Origin: CAYRES01 sp964423425
GTDB lineage: Bacteria; Actinomycetota; Thermoleophilia; RBG-16-64-13
Assembly: GCA_964423425.1 (NCBI GenBank)
Contig: CAYRES010000007.1
Coordinates: 1 to 64,000 of the forward strand
Reading direction: 5' to 3'
Length of the DNA stretch: 64,000 nucleotides
Both the position numbers and the translations under genes were made by a program. Under the pieces are notes generated by a model. That model was not told the origin of the DNA and made no database searches. It saw only the letters and a list, made by a program, of their open reading frames with translations. This document shows positions 1-8,714 of the stretch, piece by piece; the stretch's first letter is position 1; each line of letters opens with the position of its first letter.

Positions 1-1268
1 CCGCCGGAGGCGTCGATCATGCCGATGTGGTCGTAGCCGTCGCAGCCGTAGATGCCGCCGGAGCCGCCCTTCAAGCCCATGAAGCAGATGTCGACGAAGG
101 GCATTTCCTCCTTGCCCGGCCGGGTGTCGTTGCCGGTGGTGAGGGAACAGAGCAACTCACCCCACTCCGCCGTCACCCGTTCGGGAGCCACCGGGGAGAG
201 GGCCCGCATGATGGCGTCGGCGTTGTTGGGGCAGAGGTGGTTGCCGTAGGTGGTGGCGGCCGGGTAGGCGGCGTTCAGCACCGTGCCCTCGGGGATGATG
301 ATGGTAAGCGGGCGCACCAGCCCTGCGTTGTGAGGGATGTCGGGGTTCACCATCTGCAGGAGGGTGAGGATGGCGGCGGAGGCTGAGCTCGAGTAGGTGC
401 CGTTCATGAAGCCCGGGCTCTGCGGGTCGGTGCCCGAGTAGTCGAAGGTGAGGTGGCCGTCCTTCACGGTGATGGTCACCTTGATCTTGTACTTGGAACC
501 GGGGGTGACCCCGTCGTAGTAGGCGTAGGACTCACCCACGTAGACGCCGTCGGGGAAGGTGCGGATCTCGTTCTGCATCATCTGCTCGGTGGCGTCGAAG
601 AGGAACTCCTTGTGGGACTCGAAGACGTCCCTTCCGTAGCGCTCGAGGATCTTGTGGATGCCGCGCTCTCCCACCACGCAGCTCCCGATCTCGGCCCTCA
701 TGTCTTCGGCCACGATATCCAAGCGGATGTTGGCGAAGATGAGATCCCACACGTCTCGGCGCAACTCGCCCTTCTCATACACCTTGACCGGGGGGATGCG
801 CAGGGTCTCCTGCCAGACTTCGGTGGCTTCGGGGTTGTATCCACCCTGAACGTTGCCGCCGATGTCGGCCTGGTGGCCCTTGACCGCGCTCCAAGCCACC
901 AACTCGCCTTCGAAGAAGATGGGCTTGTAGACGGCCACGTCGTTGTTCTGGTTGCCCATGGAGAAGACGTCGTTGTGGAAGATGACGTCGCCCTCATGGA
1001 TGTCGTCGCCGTAGTAGTCGATGATGTACTTGCACACCGGCTGCAGGGAGAAGGCCAGGATGGGCAGGTTCTCCTTCTGCTCCAGCATGTCGCCCTTGTA
1101 GTCGTAGAGACCGGTCACGAAGTCACGAGCCTCGCAGAGGATGGGAGACCGGGTGGTCCTCACCATGGCGATGCTCATCTCTTCGGTGATGCTCTTCAAC
1201 CGCTTCTGGATGATGGAGACCAGGATGCGGTCGATGGGGATGTCTTTGTTGACTTGGTATTGCTTCAT
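1..1268 (-). CDS. hyuB: HyuB-type subunit (hydantoinase B / oxoprolinase / acetone carboxylase family), C-terminus cut off
   Basis: The first 422 residues are present; the rest lies beyond the window start. The open frame has no stop and resembles the HyuB half of ATP-dependent amidohydrolases and carboxylases (hydantoinase B, 5-oxoprolinase C-terminal half, acetone or acetophenone carboxylase subunits). Family-typical segments include the N-terminal stretch ending in MVRTTRSPI near residue 40, the metal-site-like segment GDVIFHNDVFSMGNQNNDVA near residue 95, and FDYSGTDPQSPGFMN near residue 275. The ATG follows the hyuA stop by 18 bp with a GGAGG 7 nt upstream, so it is the last visible gene of the operon. 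Family membership cannot tell hydrolase from carboxylase. Confidence 0.9.
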   Translation of the reverse strand, partial: MKQYQVNKDIPIDRILVSIIQKRLKSITEEMSIAMVRTTRSPILCEARDFVTGLYDYKGDMLEQKENLPILAFSLQPVCKYIIDYYGDDIHEGDVIFHNDVFSMGNQNNDVAVYKPIFFEGELVAWSAVKGHQADIGGNVQGGYNPEATEVWQETLRIPPVKVYEKGELRRDVWDLIFANIRLDIVAEDMRAEIGSCVVGERGIHKILERYGRDVFESHKEFLFDATEQMMQNEIRTFPDGVYVGESYAYYDGVTPGSKYKIKVTITVKDGHLTFDYSGTDPQSPGFMNGTYSSSASAAILTLLQMVNPDIPHNAGLVRPLTIIIPEGTVLNAAYPAATTYGNHLCPNNADAIMRALSPVAPERVTAEWGELLCSLTTGNDTRPGKEEMPFVDICFMGLKGGSGGIYGCDGYDHIGMIDASG

Positions 1269-1286
1269 CAAGCGGCCTCCGCGTCC

Positions 1287-3410
1287 TTATGCCTGGTCCG
1301 CCAGTACGCGGCCAAGGACCTTCTCCTCGTTTTCCGTGAGATAAATGGTGTACGTACCGAGCTTGTCGACCACCACGTCGAACTCAGGGGTGACGAAGGT
1401 GGTGGTGTTGACCTGCTCGATGATGGCCGGCCCGGGCACCTGCATGCCGTAGGTGAGGCCGAAGCCATCGTAGACCGGCACCTCCTGGTACTCTTTGGCG
1501 CTCGGGATGTAGACCGACCGCTGCCGCTTGAAGGCCGCGGACGGATCCGCACCGGCGTAGGGCTGGGGCACGAGGCTCGGCTTCTCGGTCTCGCCGATAG
1601 CGGTGAGCCGCAGGTTCATGAGTTCAACCGGAGTGCCGCGGTCCTCCAGGGAGTACCCGTAGAGGGTGTCGTGGGCACGGTGAAAACGCTTGGCCACAAG
1701 ATCGGTGTTGCCGGCATTGATCTCGTCGAAGGAGAGTTCGACCGTCACCTCGTGATACTGGCGGATATAGCGCAGGTCGAGCTGGAGCACGTAGGAGATG
1801 CGCTCGCTGGGAATGCCTTCCGAATCAAGCAGCCCGTCGCCTTCGGCCTTCATGTCGGCGAAGTACTGCTGGAAACGAGCCACATCCAGGCGATCCAAAG
1901 TGATGGGGTAGGTGCGCACGAAGTCGTGCTTCAGGTCGCTGCGCAGCATGCCGGCAGCGCAGAAGATGGAGCTCTCGCGCGGTACCAGAATCTCGGGGAT
2001 GTTCAGGGCCAGGGCGATCTGGCAGGCGTGATTGGGACCGGCGCCTCCGGCGGTGACCAGCGGGAAGTCGCGGGGGTCATAACCGGCCTTCACGGCGATC
2101 TCGCGCACCGCGGCGGCCATACCCACGTTGATGACCTCATACATGCCGGCAGCCGCTTCCTCCAGCGAGAGGCCCAGCTTCTTGCCGACCTTCTCCTCGA
2201 TGGCCTTCTTGGCCTTGTCCACCTTCAAGGGCATGCGCCCGCCGGCGAAGAAGTCGGGATCGAGGTAGCCCAGCACCAGGTCGGCGTCGGAGCAGGTCGG
2301 TTCTTCTCCGCCCAAGTCGTAGCAGGCCGGACCAGGATCGGCACCTGCGCTTTGCGGGCCCATGCGCAGGAGACCCACTTCATCCACCCAGCCGATGGAG
2401 CCGCCACCCGCACCAATGGTGACCACGTCGAGCATGGGCCAGCTGATGCGCAGGCGGTTGATCTCCCCTTCGGTGGTGGTCAAGGGCTTGCGGTCCTTGA
2501 TGAGGGCCACGTCGAAGGAGGTACCGCCCATGTCGCAGGTGATGCAGTCGGGGAAGCCTTGGCCCTCGGAGTAGGCGAGGCCGGCCACCGGGCCCCCGGC
2601 GGGACCGGAGAGCAGGGTGAGGCCGGGTATGTGCATGGCCACCTCGGGGGAGATGACTCCGCCGTTGGAGGCCATGATGAGGAGAATGCCCTCGTAGTTC
2701 AGCTTGCCCAGCTTGTTCAAGAGACCCAGCTTGGGACCCAGGTACAGCTCGAGAACCGGACCGATGTAGGCGTTCAAGGCCGTGGTCGAAACCCGGTCGT
2801 AGAAGCGGATGGCGGGCAGGATCTCCGAGGAGATGGACAGGAACGCCTCAGGCATCATCTCCTGCACGATCTCGGCCGCGCGCTTCTCATGGTCCGGATT
2901 GGCGAAGGAGTTCATGAAGCAGATGGCGACGGCGTTGCAGTCCTCGCTCTTCAGGAACTCGATTTCTTGGCGAAGCTGCTCTTCGTCGAGCGGCCACAGC
3001 ACGTTGCCGGCGTAGTCGAGTCGCTCGGTCACCGGACGGCGAAGATAGCGCTCGACCACGGGGCGGGCGTTCTCATACTTGTTGTTGTACTGCTCTTCGC
3101 GAATGCCGCGCCGCATCTCCAGGGCATCTCGAACCCCTTGGGTGGTGAGAAGCCCGGTCTTGGCCCCCCGGTAGGTGAGGGTCGCGTTGGTGGTCACCGT
3201 GGTGCCGTGGACGATCACTTCCACTTGTTCGAGGAAGTCCTCGGCGCTCATCCCCCTGTCTTCGGCCATCTCGGTGATCCCGCGAATGGTGGCGATGGAC
3301 GGATCCTTCGGGGTGGAGAGGGTCTTGTAGATGTAGGAGGCACCATCGGCTTCCGAAAGCAGGAAGTCGGTGAAGGTGCCGCCCACGTCGATACCGATCT
3401 TATACGCCAT
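1287..3410 (-). CDS. hyuA: HyuA-type ATPase subunit (hydantoinase A / oxoprolinase / acetone carboxylase family)
   Basis: A 707-residue protein starting MAYKIGIDVGGTFTDF, the sugar-kinase-like phosphate-binding loop of the HyuA N-terminal domain. A second nucleotide-binding signature (DMGGTSFDVALI, near residue 275) and the GAGGGSIGWVD motif near residue 330 complete the ATPase fold; the C-terminal ~200 residues match the family's C-terminal domain. The ATG at 3410 was chosen over a longer frame because it begins the conserved domain and has GGAG about 7 nt upstream. HyuA and HyuB form one complex that uses ATP phosphorylation of substrate or bicarbonate to drive ring opening or carboxylation. 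Linkage to a B12 mutase suggests it makes or consumes the pathway's carboxylic acid; the substrate is unknown. Confidence 0.92.
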   Translation of the reverse strand: MAYKIGIDVGGTFTDFLLSEADGASYIYKTLSTPKDPSIATIRGITEMAEDRGMSAEDFLEQVEVIVHGTTVTTNATLTYRGAKTGLLTTQGVRDALEMRRGIREEQYNNKYENARPVVERYLRRPVTERLDYAGNVLWPLDEEQLRQEIEFLKSEDCNAVAICFMNSFANPDHEKRAAEIVQEMMPEAFLSISSEILPAIRFYDRVSTTALNAYIGPVLELYLGPKLGLLNKLGKLNYEGILLIMASNGGVISPEVAMHIPGLTLLSGPAGGPVAGLAYSEGQGFPDCITCDMGGTSFDVALIKDRKPLTTTEGEINRLRISWPMLDVVTIGAGGGSIGWVDEVGLLRMGPQSAGADPGPACYDLGGEEPTCSDADLVLGYLDPDFFAGGRMPLKVDKAKKAIEEKVGKKLGLSLEEAAAGMYEVINVGMAAAVREIAVKAGYDPRDFPLVTAGGAGPNHACQIALALNIPEILVPRESSIFCAAGMLRSDLKHDFVRTYPITLDRLDVARFQQYFADMKAEGDGLLDSEGIPSERISYVLQLDLRYIRQYHEVTVELSFDEINAGNTDLVAKRFHRAHDTLYGYSLEDRGTPVELMNLRLTAIGETEKPSLVPQPYAGADPSAAFKRQRSVYIPSAKEYQEVPVYDGFGLTYGMQVPGPAIIEQVNTTTFVTPEFDVVVDKLGTYTIYLTENEEKVLGRVLADQA

Positions 3411-3450
3411 GTGCTCGCTCCGCTTTTTGGGGAGTAATACGCGCGCTCCA

Positions 3451-3486
3451 CGGCCCCCGTCCGGTCGGCCGACCGGACGGGGGCCG
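3451..3486. repeat. Perfect 36-bp palindrome between mutase and hyuA genes
   Basis: Two 18-bp arms (CGGCCCCCGTCCGGTCGG and its exact reverse complement) abut with no spacer, 11 bp after the mutase stop codon and 40 bp before the hyuA start. As RNA it would form a very stable hairpin; no U-tract follows on the transcribed strand, so an mRNA-stability or partial-termination element is as likely as an intrinsic terminator. A dyad DNA-binding site is also possible. Confidence 0.75.
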
Positions 3487-3497
3487 GAAGTCACTCA

Positions 3498-5129
3498 CTA
3501 GATCACATTCGGTTCCTGGTAGGGACCGAACACATCCAAGAACACGTCGGACATCTCGCCGACGGTGCAGTAGGCCAAGCAGCACTCCTTGAGGTAGGGC
3601 ATGACGTTCTTGCCCTCCGTGGCTGCCCCTTCGAGTGCTTTCAGTTTCTCGGCCACCAGCTTGTCGTCCCGCTCGCGCCGCACCTCTTTCAGGTTGGCAA
3701 TCTGGGAGGTCTGCCACTCCTCGTTGTACTCGTGCAGCTCCACGTCTTCTTCTTGAGCGGTGACGTACTTGTTCACGCCCACCTTGATGAGTTCGCCGCG
3801 CTCGATGCCCATCTCCCACTCAAAGGCTTGGCGGGCCAACTTGCGGCCGACGTAGCCGTCTTTCACGCTCTCCACCATGCCGCCGCGGTCTTCGATCTCG
3901 GCCATCTCCGCCCAGATCTTCTCTTCCATCTGCTTGGTGATGGTCTCGATGAAGTAGGAGCCGGCGAGGGGATCGACGGTGTCGCGCAGGCCAACTTCCT
4001 CCATGATGATCTGCAGCGTGCGCAGCGACAGGAGCGCCGAGCGGGGGGTGGGAATGCTGTAGGCCTCGTCGAAGGAGCAGAGCGCCGTGGACTGGGCGCC
4101 GGACAGCGCCGCGGCCAAGCCGTAGAAGGCGCCGCGCATGATGTTGTTCTCGGGCTCGGCCTTCATGAGTCCCGAGCCACCACCCGCGAACAAGCCCTTC
4201 AGCATGAGGTCTTTGTCCTTCTCGATGCCGTACTTCTCGCGCAGGTTGGTGGCCCACACCTTGCGCCCGGCCCGGAACTTGGCCACCTGTTCCCACAGAT
4301 TGCCGTAGATGTTCAGGTTGTAGCTGATGCGGCCGGCGAACAGATTGGGATCGTAGCCGCGCTTGGCCACCTCATCGATGTACGAGTTGGCGATGAGGAA
4401 GGCGTAGGCCATCTCCTGGGCAGGCGTGGCGCCGGATTCCCGAATGTGATAGCCGCAGACGCTGGTGGGATAGGTACGCGGCTGAGCAGTCACGGCGTAC
4501 TCGATGGTATCGCCGATGAGCTTCACCGCCGCGTCCAAATCGTAGAGCCAGGCACCTCGGCCGAGCACCTCTTTGATGATGTCGTTCTGGGGGGTGCAGG
4601 AGATCTTGGAGGTGTCGAAGCCGTACTTCTCCGCCACGGCCTCGTACATGGCCATCATGATGGAGGCCACGGCGTTGATGGTCAAGCCGGTGCCCACCTT
4701 GTGCATGTCGATGCCGTTGAAGGCGATCTCGAAGTCACGAAGGGAGTCGATGGCCATGCCCACCCGGCCCACCTCGCCCGCGGCCCGAGGGTCGTCGGAG
4801 TCGAGCCCCATCTGAGTGGGAAGATCAAAGGCCACGTTCAAGCCCGTCTGCCCGGCCGACAGCAGCATGAGCCAGCGCTCGTTGGTCTCCTTGGGGGTGC
4901 CGAAACCGGCGTACTGGCGGGTGGTCCACTCCCGGGAGCGGTAGCCGCCGGCGAAGTTGTTGCGGGTGAAGGGGAAGGCGCCGGGGCGGCCCAGATCCTT
5001 CTCGTAGTCGAAACCGATGGCCTCGAGATCCTCGGGACCGTAGCACTCTTTGATCTCGATGCCGGAGGGGTAGATCACATTGGTGACCCGGCCCTTCTCG
5101 TCTGTTACGTATCGTGCGACGTCAGGCAT
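3498..5129 (-). CDS. B12-dependent acyl-CoA mutase, large catalytic subunit (divergent methylmalonyl-CoA mutase family)
   Basis: A 543-residue TIM-barrel subunit without its own B12 domain, which is supplied by the preceding gene. Aligned by eye to Propionibacterium MutB from memory, it keeps the equivalents of Arg82 and Tyr89 (SREWTTRQYAGF, near residue 65), Gln197 and Arg207 (QNDIIKEVLGR) and catalytic His244 (CGYHIRESGAT). It differs at two substrate/CoA-channel motifs: the usual YPTM is FAGG (RNNFAGGYRSR), and the usual H-x-Q-T-(S/A)-G is F-A-G-G-G-S (GLFAGGGSGLMK). The Tyr89/Arg207 pair suggests a carboxyl-bearing acyl-CoA; the altered motifs suggest a non-standard one. Its AGGAG overlaps the stop codon of the small-subunit gene, implying coupled translation. 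Confidence 0.9.
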   Translation of the reverse strand: MPDVARYVTDEKGRVTNVIYPSGIEIKECYGPEDLEAIGFDYEKDLGRPGAFPFTRNNFAGGYRSREWTTRQYAGFGTPKETNERWLMLLSAGQTGLNVAFDLPTQMGLDSDDPRAAGEVGRVGMAIDSLRDFEIAFNGIDMHKVGTGLTINAVASIMMAMYEAVAEKYGFDTSKISCTPQNDIIKEVLGRGAWLYDLDAAVKLIGDTIEYAVTAQPRTYPTSVCGYHIRESGATPAQEMAYAFLIANSYIDEVAKRGYDPNLFAGRISYNLNIYGNLWEQVAKFRAGRKVWATNLREKYGIEKDKDLMLKGLFAGGGSGLMKAEPENNIMRGAFYGLAAALSGAQSTALCSFDEAYSIPTPRSALLSLRTLQIIMEEVGLRDTVDPLAGSYFIETITKQMEEKIWAEMAEIEDRGGMVESVKDGYVGRKLARQAFEWEMGIERGELIKVGVNKYVTAQEEDVELHEYNEEWQTSQIANLKEVRRERDDKLVAEKLKALEGAATEGKNVMPYLKECCLAYCTVGEMSDVFLDVFGPYQEPNVI

Positions 5130-5139
5130 GACTCATCTC

Positions 5140-5535
5140 CTAGTTGACGTTGGCCTGCATCCAGGCCACGGCCTCGTCAATGGGGGTGCCCCCCGGGAAC
5201 ACACCCCGCACTCCGATCTCGCGGAGCTTGGGGACGTCACGGGAGGGAATCACGCCGCCCATGGCCACCAGGATGTCGGTCGCTCCCTCTTCTTTCAGCA
5301 TGTCCATCACTTCTTCGGCGATGTGCAGATGGCCACCGGTCATCACCGAGAGGCCCAGCACATCGGCATCCTCTTGAATGGCGGCCTTCACGATGGCATC
5401 CACCGACTGGTGAAGCCCGGTGTAGATAACCTCCATGCCGGCCTCTTTGAGGGCGATGGCCACCACCTTGGCGCCCCGGTCGTGGCCGTCGAGACCGGGC
5501 TTGGCCACGACTACCTTGATCCTGTCTTTGCTCAC
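5140..5535 (-). CDS. B12-binding small subunit of acyl-CoA mutase
   Basis: A 131-residue Rossmann-like cobalamin-binding domain corresponding to the C-terminal domain of methylmalonyl-CoA mutase. The base-off/His-on motif D-x-H-x-x-G is present (KPGLDGHDRGAK near the N-terminus), followed by LSVMTGGHL and MGGVIP, which line the nucleotide-tail pocket. GTG at 5535 was chosen because AGGGAG lies 8 nt upstream; an upstream in-frame TTG at 5556 is less likely. The gene lies 10 bp before the catalytic subunit, as expected for a heteromeric mutase. Confidence 0.95.
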   Translation of the reverse strand: MSKDRIKVVVAKPGLDGHDRGAKVVAIALKEAGMEVIYTGLHQSVDAIVKAAIQEDADVLGLSVMTGGHLHIAEEVMDMLKEEGATDILVAMGGVIPSRDVPKLREIGVRGVFPGGTPIDEAVAWMQANVN

Positions 5536-5592
5536 CTTATTCTCTCCCTGGCTCAATACATGTGCCGCCCAACGCGGGCAAGGCGTCTCTCC

Positions 5593-6555
5593 TTACGCGC
5601 TCGCTTTGAGCTGCTTGATCTCTTCAATGATGGCGGGGAGAACCTGGAGTGCGTCTCCCACGATACCGTAGTCAGCGTACTCGAAGATTGGAGCCTCCGG
5701 GTCGGTGTTCACGGCCACGATGACCTTGGACGTATCCATACCCATGGTGTGGTGGATAATCCCCGAGATGCCGCACCCGAAGTACAGCGCCGGCGAGATG
5801 GTCTTGCCCGACTTGCCCACTTGGATGGAGTGGTCGGCGCCTTCCCAGCCGGCATCCACGATGGCGCGGGTGACCCCGTACGTACCACCCAGCATGGTGC
5901 CCAGCTCATCGAGAAGCTTCAGATTCTCCGCGTTCTTCATGCCACGCCCGCCACATGCGACCACTTGGGCCTCGGTGATGTCGACCCGCTTACCCTCTTC
6001 GACCACGCTATCGACCAGTTCCACCCGTGAAGCCGGAGCCGACACCGCTCTCTCTTCCTCGGTGGTGGCGAGATCGGCAGGCGCATCCGGAAGGAAACTG
6101 TTGGGTCTGAATGCGACCAGGCAACTGCCACTCACGGAGTAGTCGGCGTATGCCTTGCCTCCCTGCACCGGCCGATGAACGATGAAGGCGTCACCCTCCT
6201 GGCGCAAGCCTATCGCGTTGGTGATGGCCGCCACGTCGAGCCTCGCCGCCAGCGCAGGCAGGATATCCCGAGTCCTCTGCCCTTCTCCGCACAGTACCAA
6301 CGCGGGCGTCTCTTCCTCGAGAACGGGCGCGATGGCTCCAATCCAGGATTCGGCTGAGTAAGGGGAGAGGTTGTCACCCGCGAGGACCACAACCTTGCCC
6401 GCCAACCCGGCCAGCTTGTCCTTGAAGGCCGCATCGTCACCCACCACCAGTGCGGTGGTATCGGACCCGGCAAGCTTCCGGGCTTCGGAAAGCAGTTCAT
6501 AGGTTGACGACCGGTAGTGGTCGCCCGCCCCTTCACACAGTACCCAGATAGACAT
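5593..6555 (-). CDS. etfA: Electron transfer flavoprotein alpha subunit
   Basis: 320 residues with the ETF-alpha N-terminal adenine-nucleotide-hydrolase-like fold and a C-terminal FAD-binding domain: GKSGKTISPALYFGCGISG near residue 235, then HHTMGM, VNTDPEAPIFEYADYG and DALQVLPAI. With EtfB it forms the soluble heterodimer that accepts electrons from acyl-CoA dehydrogenases and passes them to a quinone reductase. It follows etfB by 39 bp and precedes the mutase genes, so its natural donor is probably the operon's own acyl-CoA dehydrogenase. No extra iron-sulfur or bifurcation domain is visible. Confidence 0.95.
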   Translation of the reverse strand: MSIWVLCEGAGDHYRSSTYELLSEARKLAGSDTTALVVGDDAAFKDKLAGLAGKVVVLAGDNLSPYSAESWIGAIAPVLEEETPALVLCGEGQRTRDILPALAARLDVAAITNAIGLRQEGDAFIVHRPVQGGKAYADYSVSGSCLVAFRPNSFLPDAPADLATTEEERAVSAPASRVELVDSVVEEGKRVDITEAQVVACGGRGMKNAENLKLLDELGTMLGGTYGVTRAIVDAGWEGADHSIQVGKSGKTISPALYFGCGISGIIHHTMGMDTSKVIVAVNTDPEAPIFEYADYGIVGDALQVLPAIIEEIKQLKASA

Positions 6556-6594
6556 TGCTTCCTCTCTTGAAGTCTCCGGTTTGCCGAGCCCGGC

Positions 6595-7359
6595 CTACAG
6601 GGCCTTCGCCTCTTCCTTGAGAAGGCGCACGAGTTCTTTGGCCTGTTCCACCGGCTCCCCGCTGATCATCTTCACTCCGCCTCGCTTGGGCGGCGGGCTG
6701 TAGCCGGAGACCGGGAGAGCCTCGTCGGCCTCCACGCCTAGATCGGCGAGGGTCTTGCGATCGATCTGCGCCTTCATGGCCTTCATCACGCCCGTCACTG
6801 CGGGCATACGGGGTTCGACCAAGCCCTTCTCCGCCGTCACCAGCGCGGGAAGAGGTACGCGAAGTGTCTCGCGGCCCGCCTCGGTCTCCCGAGCCACGAC
6901 GACAGCTCCCTCCTCGGCTTCAAGGCTGACGACACCCACGACATAGGGAATGTCGAGTACTTGCGCCACCATGGGACCGACCAGTCCGGCTTCATCATCG
7001 GTCGCCTGCCGGCCGCCGATGATCAGATCGAAACCTTCCTCACCCACGAAGGCCGCAAGTGCACGGGCCACCGTGAGGGAGTCGGAGTTCTCCAGGGCCG
7101 GGTCATCGATAAGGTATGCGGTGGGAACACCCATCGCAAGTGCACGCCGCAGGGCCTCGATACCCCATCCGGCCCCTGCGGATACGGCGTACACTTCCGC
7201 ATCGTTGCCTTCTTTCAACTTGAGAGCGGCTTCGACGGCGATCTCGTCAAAGAAGTTGAGAACGCGGCGCTTCTCAATGTCGAGCGCCCCGCCTCCATCC
7301 ACCACCTTCACGGCCGCCTCGAGGTCCGGTACCTCTTTTGCGAGCACTGCGACCTTCAA
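6595..7359 (-). CDS. etfB: Electron transfer flavoprotein beta subunit
   Basis: 254 residues, the usual EtfB length. The N-terminus MKVAVLAKEVPD and the segments RRALAMG and LIIGGRQATDDEAGLVGPM match the AMP/FAD-binding beta-subunit fold, and the adjacent etfA completes the dimer. The start codon is TTG, supported by GGGAGG with suitable spacing and by the family-typical N-terminus. A GC-rich hairpin (7378-7407) lies just upstream in the gap after the acyl-CoA dehydrogenase gene. Confidence 0.95.
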   Translation of the reverse strand: MKVAVLAKEVPDLEAAVKVVDGGGALDIEKRRVLNFFDEIAVEAALKLKEGNDAEVYAVSAGAGWGIEALRRALAMGVPTAYLIDDPALENSDSLTVARALAAFVGEEGFDLIIGGRQATDDEAGLVGPMVAQVLDIPYVVGVVSLEAEEGAVVVARETEAGRETLRVPLPALVTAEKGLVEPRMPAVTGVMKAMKAQIDRKTLADLGVEADEALPVSGYSPPPKRGGVKMISGEPVEQAKELVRLLKEEAKAL

Positions 7360-7377
7360 GACCTACCTCCCGTGTGT

Positions 7378-7407
7378 GCCGGGGCCCGGCCGAAGACAGG
7401 CCCCGGC
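7378..7407 (-). other. GC-rich hairpin in acd-etfB gap
   Basis: Nine-bp perfect arms (GCCGGGGCC / GGCCCCGGC) around a 12-nt loop, in the 102-bp gap between the acyl-CoA dehydrogenase stop and etfB. No U-tract follows. It could protect mRNA ends or attenuate transcription within the operon. Confidence 0.5.
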
Positions 7408-7461
7408 TTCGTCTTCCAGTGGGCCGCGCCCCATGGACGCGCCCACACCTGCAGAACTCGG

Positions 7462-8652
7462 CTACGCGGTCTCCACTCGGGGGAACCACCTGCCCTTGAC
7501 CATCTGGCCACCAATGAAGTCCTTGATGATCTCGTGCGTGCCTCCTCCATAGAGCAAGAAGCGGGCATCACGGAAATAGCGCTGGGGACCGTACTCACGG
7601 GCAAAGGCATTGCCGCCGTAAATCCGCATGACTTCATCGACCACCGTCATGCACATCTCCGTGGCGAAGTACTTGGTGGTGAACGCTTCCTCGCGGGGGT
7701 TCGGACCGAGACCGGCCTTCTCCTGCTCGATCATCCAGGCGGTGCGGTACACCATGAGTTTGGATGCTTCGAGCTCGGCGGCCATGCGGGCGAACTTCTC
7801 CCGGATGAGCTGATAGTCACCGATGGCGTGGCCGAAAGCCTTGCGCGCCCGGGCGTACTCGAGGCCGTCCTTGATTGCCGTGGTGGCGATGCCGCACGCC
7901 TGTGCAGCCGTCATCGTCCGAACCTCATTGAGGATGTCGGTAAGATGCAGAGCGCCTCTACCCACCTCGTCACCGAGGAAGTGATCTTCGGGGACATGAA
8001 CGTTGTCGAAGATGAGCTCCCCGGTGATGGGGCCCTGGGCCCCCATCTTGTGCAGCAGCTGCCCTGTTGAGAAGCCCTCCATGCCCTTCTCGACCAAGAA
8101 GAAGTCAAGCCCCTTCACGCCCTTTTCGGGGTCGGTCTGACAGATCACCGTGCAGAAATCGCAGATGGGACCGTTGGTGATCCAGGTCTTGCTGCCGTTG
8201 ATGACCCATCCGTCATCCACCTTGGTGGCGCGGGTACGGGTGGCGGCCACATCGGAGCCGGAGGCGTCCTCGGTGAAGCAGATCACGCCGATCTTCTCCC
8301 CGCGAATAGCGGGGATCATCAGTCGTTGGACGATGTCCTCCGAGCCGAAACGGTGGAGGAAGTACGTGCCCATGAGCATGTTCATGGTGACGGCCATGGA
8401 GAAACCGGCCGAAGCCCGGGCAAGCTCTTGGTAGAAGAGCATGCAGGTGGTGACGTCGGCGTTCATGCCACCGATGTCTTCCGGATAGCGGAGGCCCAAG
8501 AAGCCCAGGCTGGTGAACTCCTTCCAGAGATCCCAGGGAAACTCATCGGGATTCTCGTCGATCTCCTCCACTTTGGGCATGATCAACCGATCGACTACGT
8601 CGGCCACAGTCTTGCGGAAGAATTCCTGTTCTTCGGTCAGCCTGAAATCCAC
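7462..8652 (-). CDS. Acyl-CoA dehydrogenase
   Basis: 396 residues of the flavin-dependent acyl-CoA dehydrogenase family, oxidising an acyl-CoA to its alpha,beta-enoyl-CoA and reducing ETF. Signatures include GVICFTEDASGSDV (FAD/substrate contact, near residue 122), KTWITNG, and the C-terminal RIYGGNAFAREYGPQRYFRD. At the site of the common catalytic glutamate (the E of Y-E-G-T-x-E) the protein has glycine (Gly370, in YGGGTHEI), as in isovaleryl- and long-chain-type enzymes that carry the base on helix G; Glu243 in LNEVRTM is the nearest candidate. The GTG start has AGGAGG 5 nt upstream. Specificity cannot be read from the sequence. Confidence 0.93.
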   Translation of the reverse strand: MDFRLTEEQEFFRKTVADVVDRLIMPKVEEIDENPDEFPWDLWKEFTSLGFLGLRYPEDIGGMNADVTTCMLFYQELARASAGFSMAVTMNMLMGTYFLHRFGSEDIVQRLMIPAIRGEKIGVICFTEDASGSDVAATRTRATKVDDGWVINGSKTWITNGPICDFCTVICQTDPEKGVKGLDFFLVEKGMEGFSTGQLLHKMGAQGPITGELIFDNVHVPEDHFLGDEVGRGALHLTDILNEVRTMTAAQACGIATTAIKDGLEYARARKAFGHAIGDYQLIREKFARMAAELEASKLMVYRTAWMIEQEKAGLGPNPREEAFTTKYFATEMCMTVVDEVMRIYGGNAFAREYGPQRYFRDARFLLYGGGTHEIIKDFIGGQMVKGRWFPRVETA

Positions 8653-8714
8653 CTAGTCCTCCTATGCAAACACCCTCGTGTTGTTCTTCTGCGGGACGTC
8701 GAATGCTTCTCCGG

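Noticed and set aside
453..3437. 994-codon open frame on the plus strand
   Set aside because: Antisense to hyuA/hyuB; composition is Val/His/Gly/Asp-rich as expected of a shadow frame, with no recognisable domain.
4573..4700. Substitution of Arg207 by Lys in the mutase
   Set aside because: An initial alignment placed the arginine in the wrong segment; recounting from Gln197 puts it in VLGR, so it is conserved.
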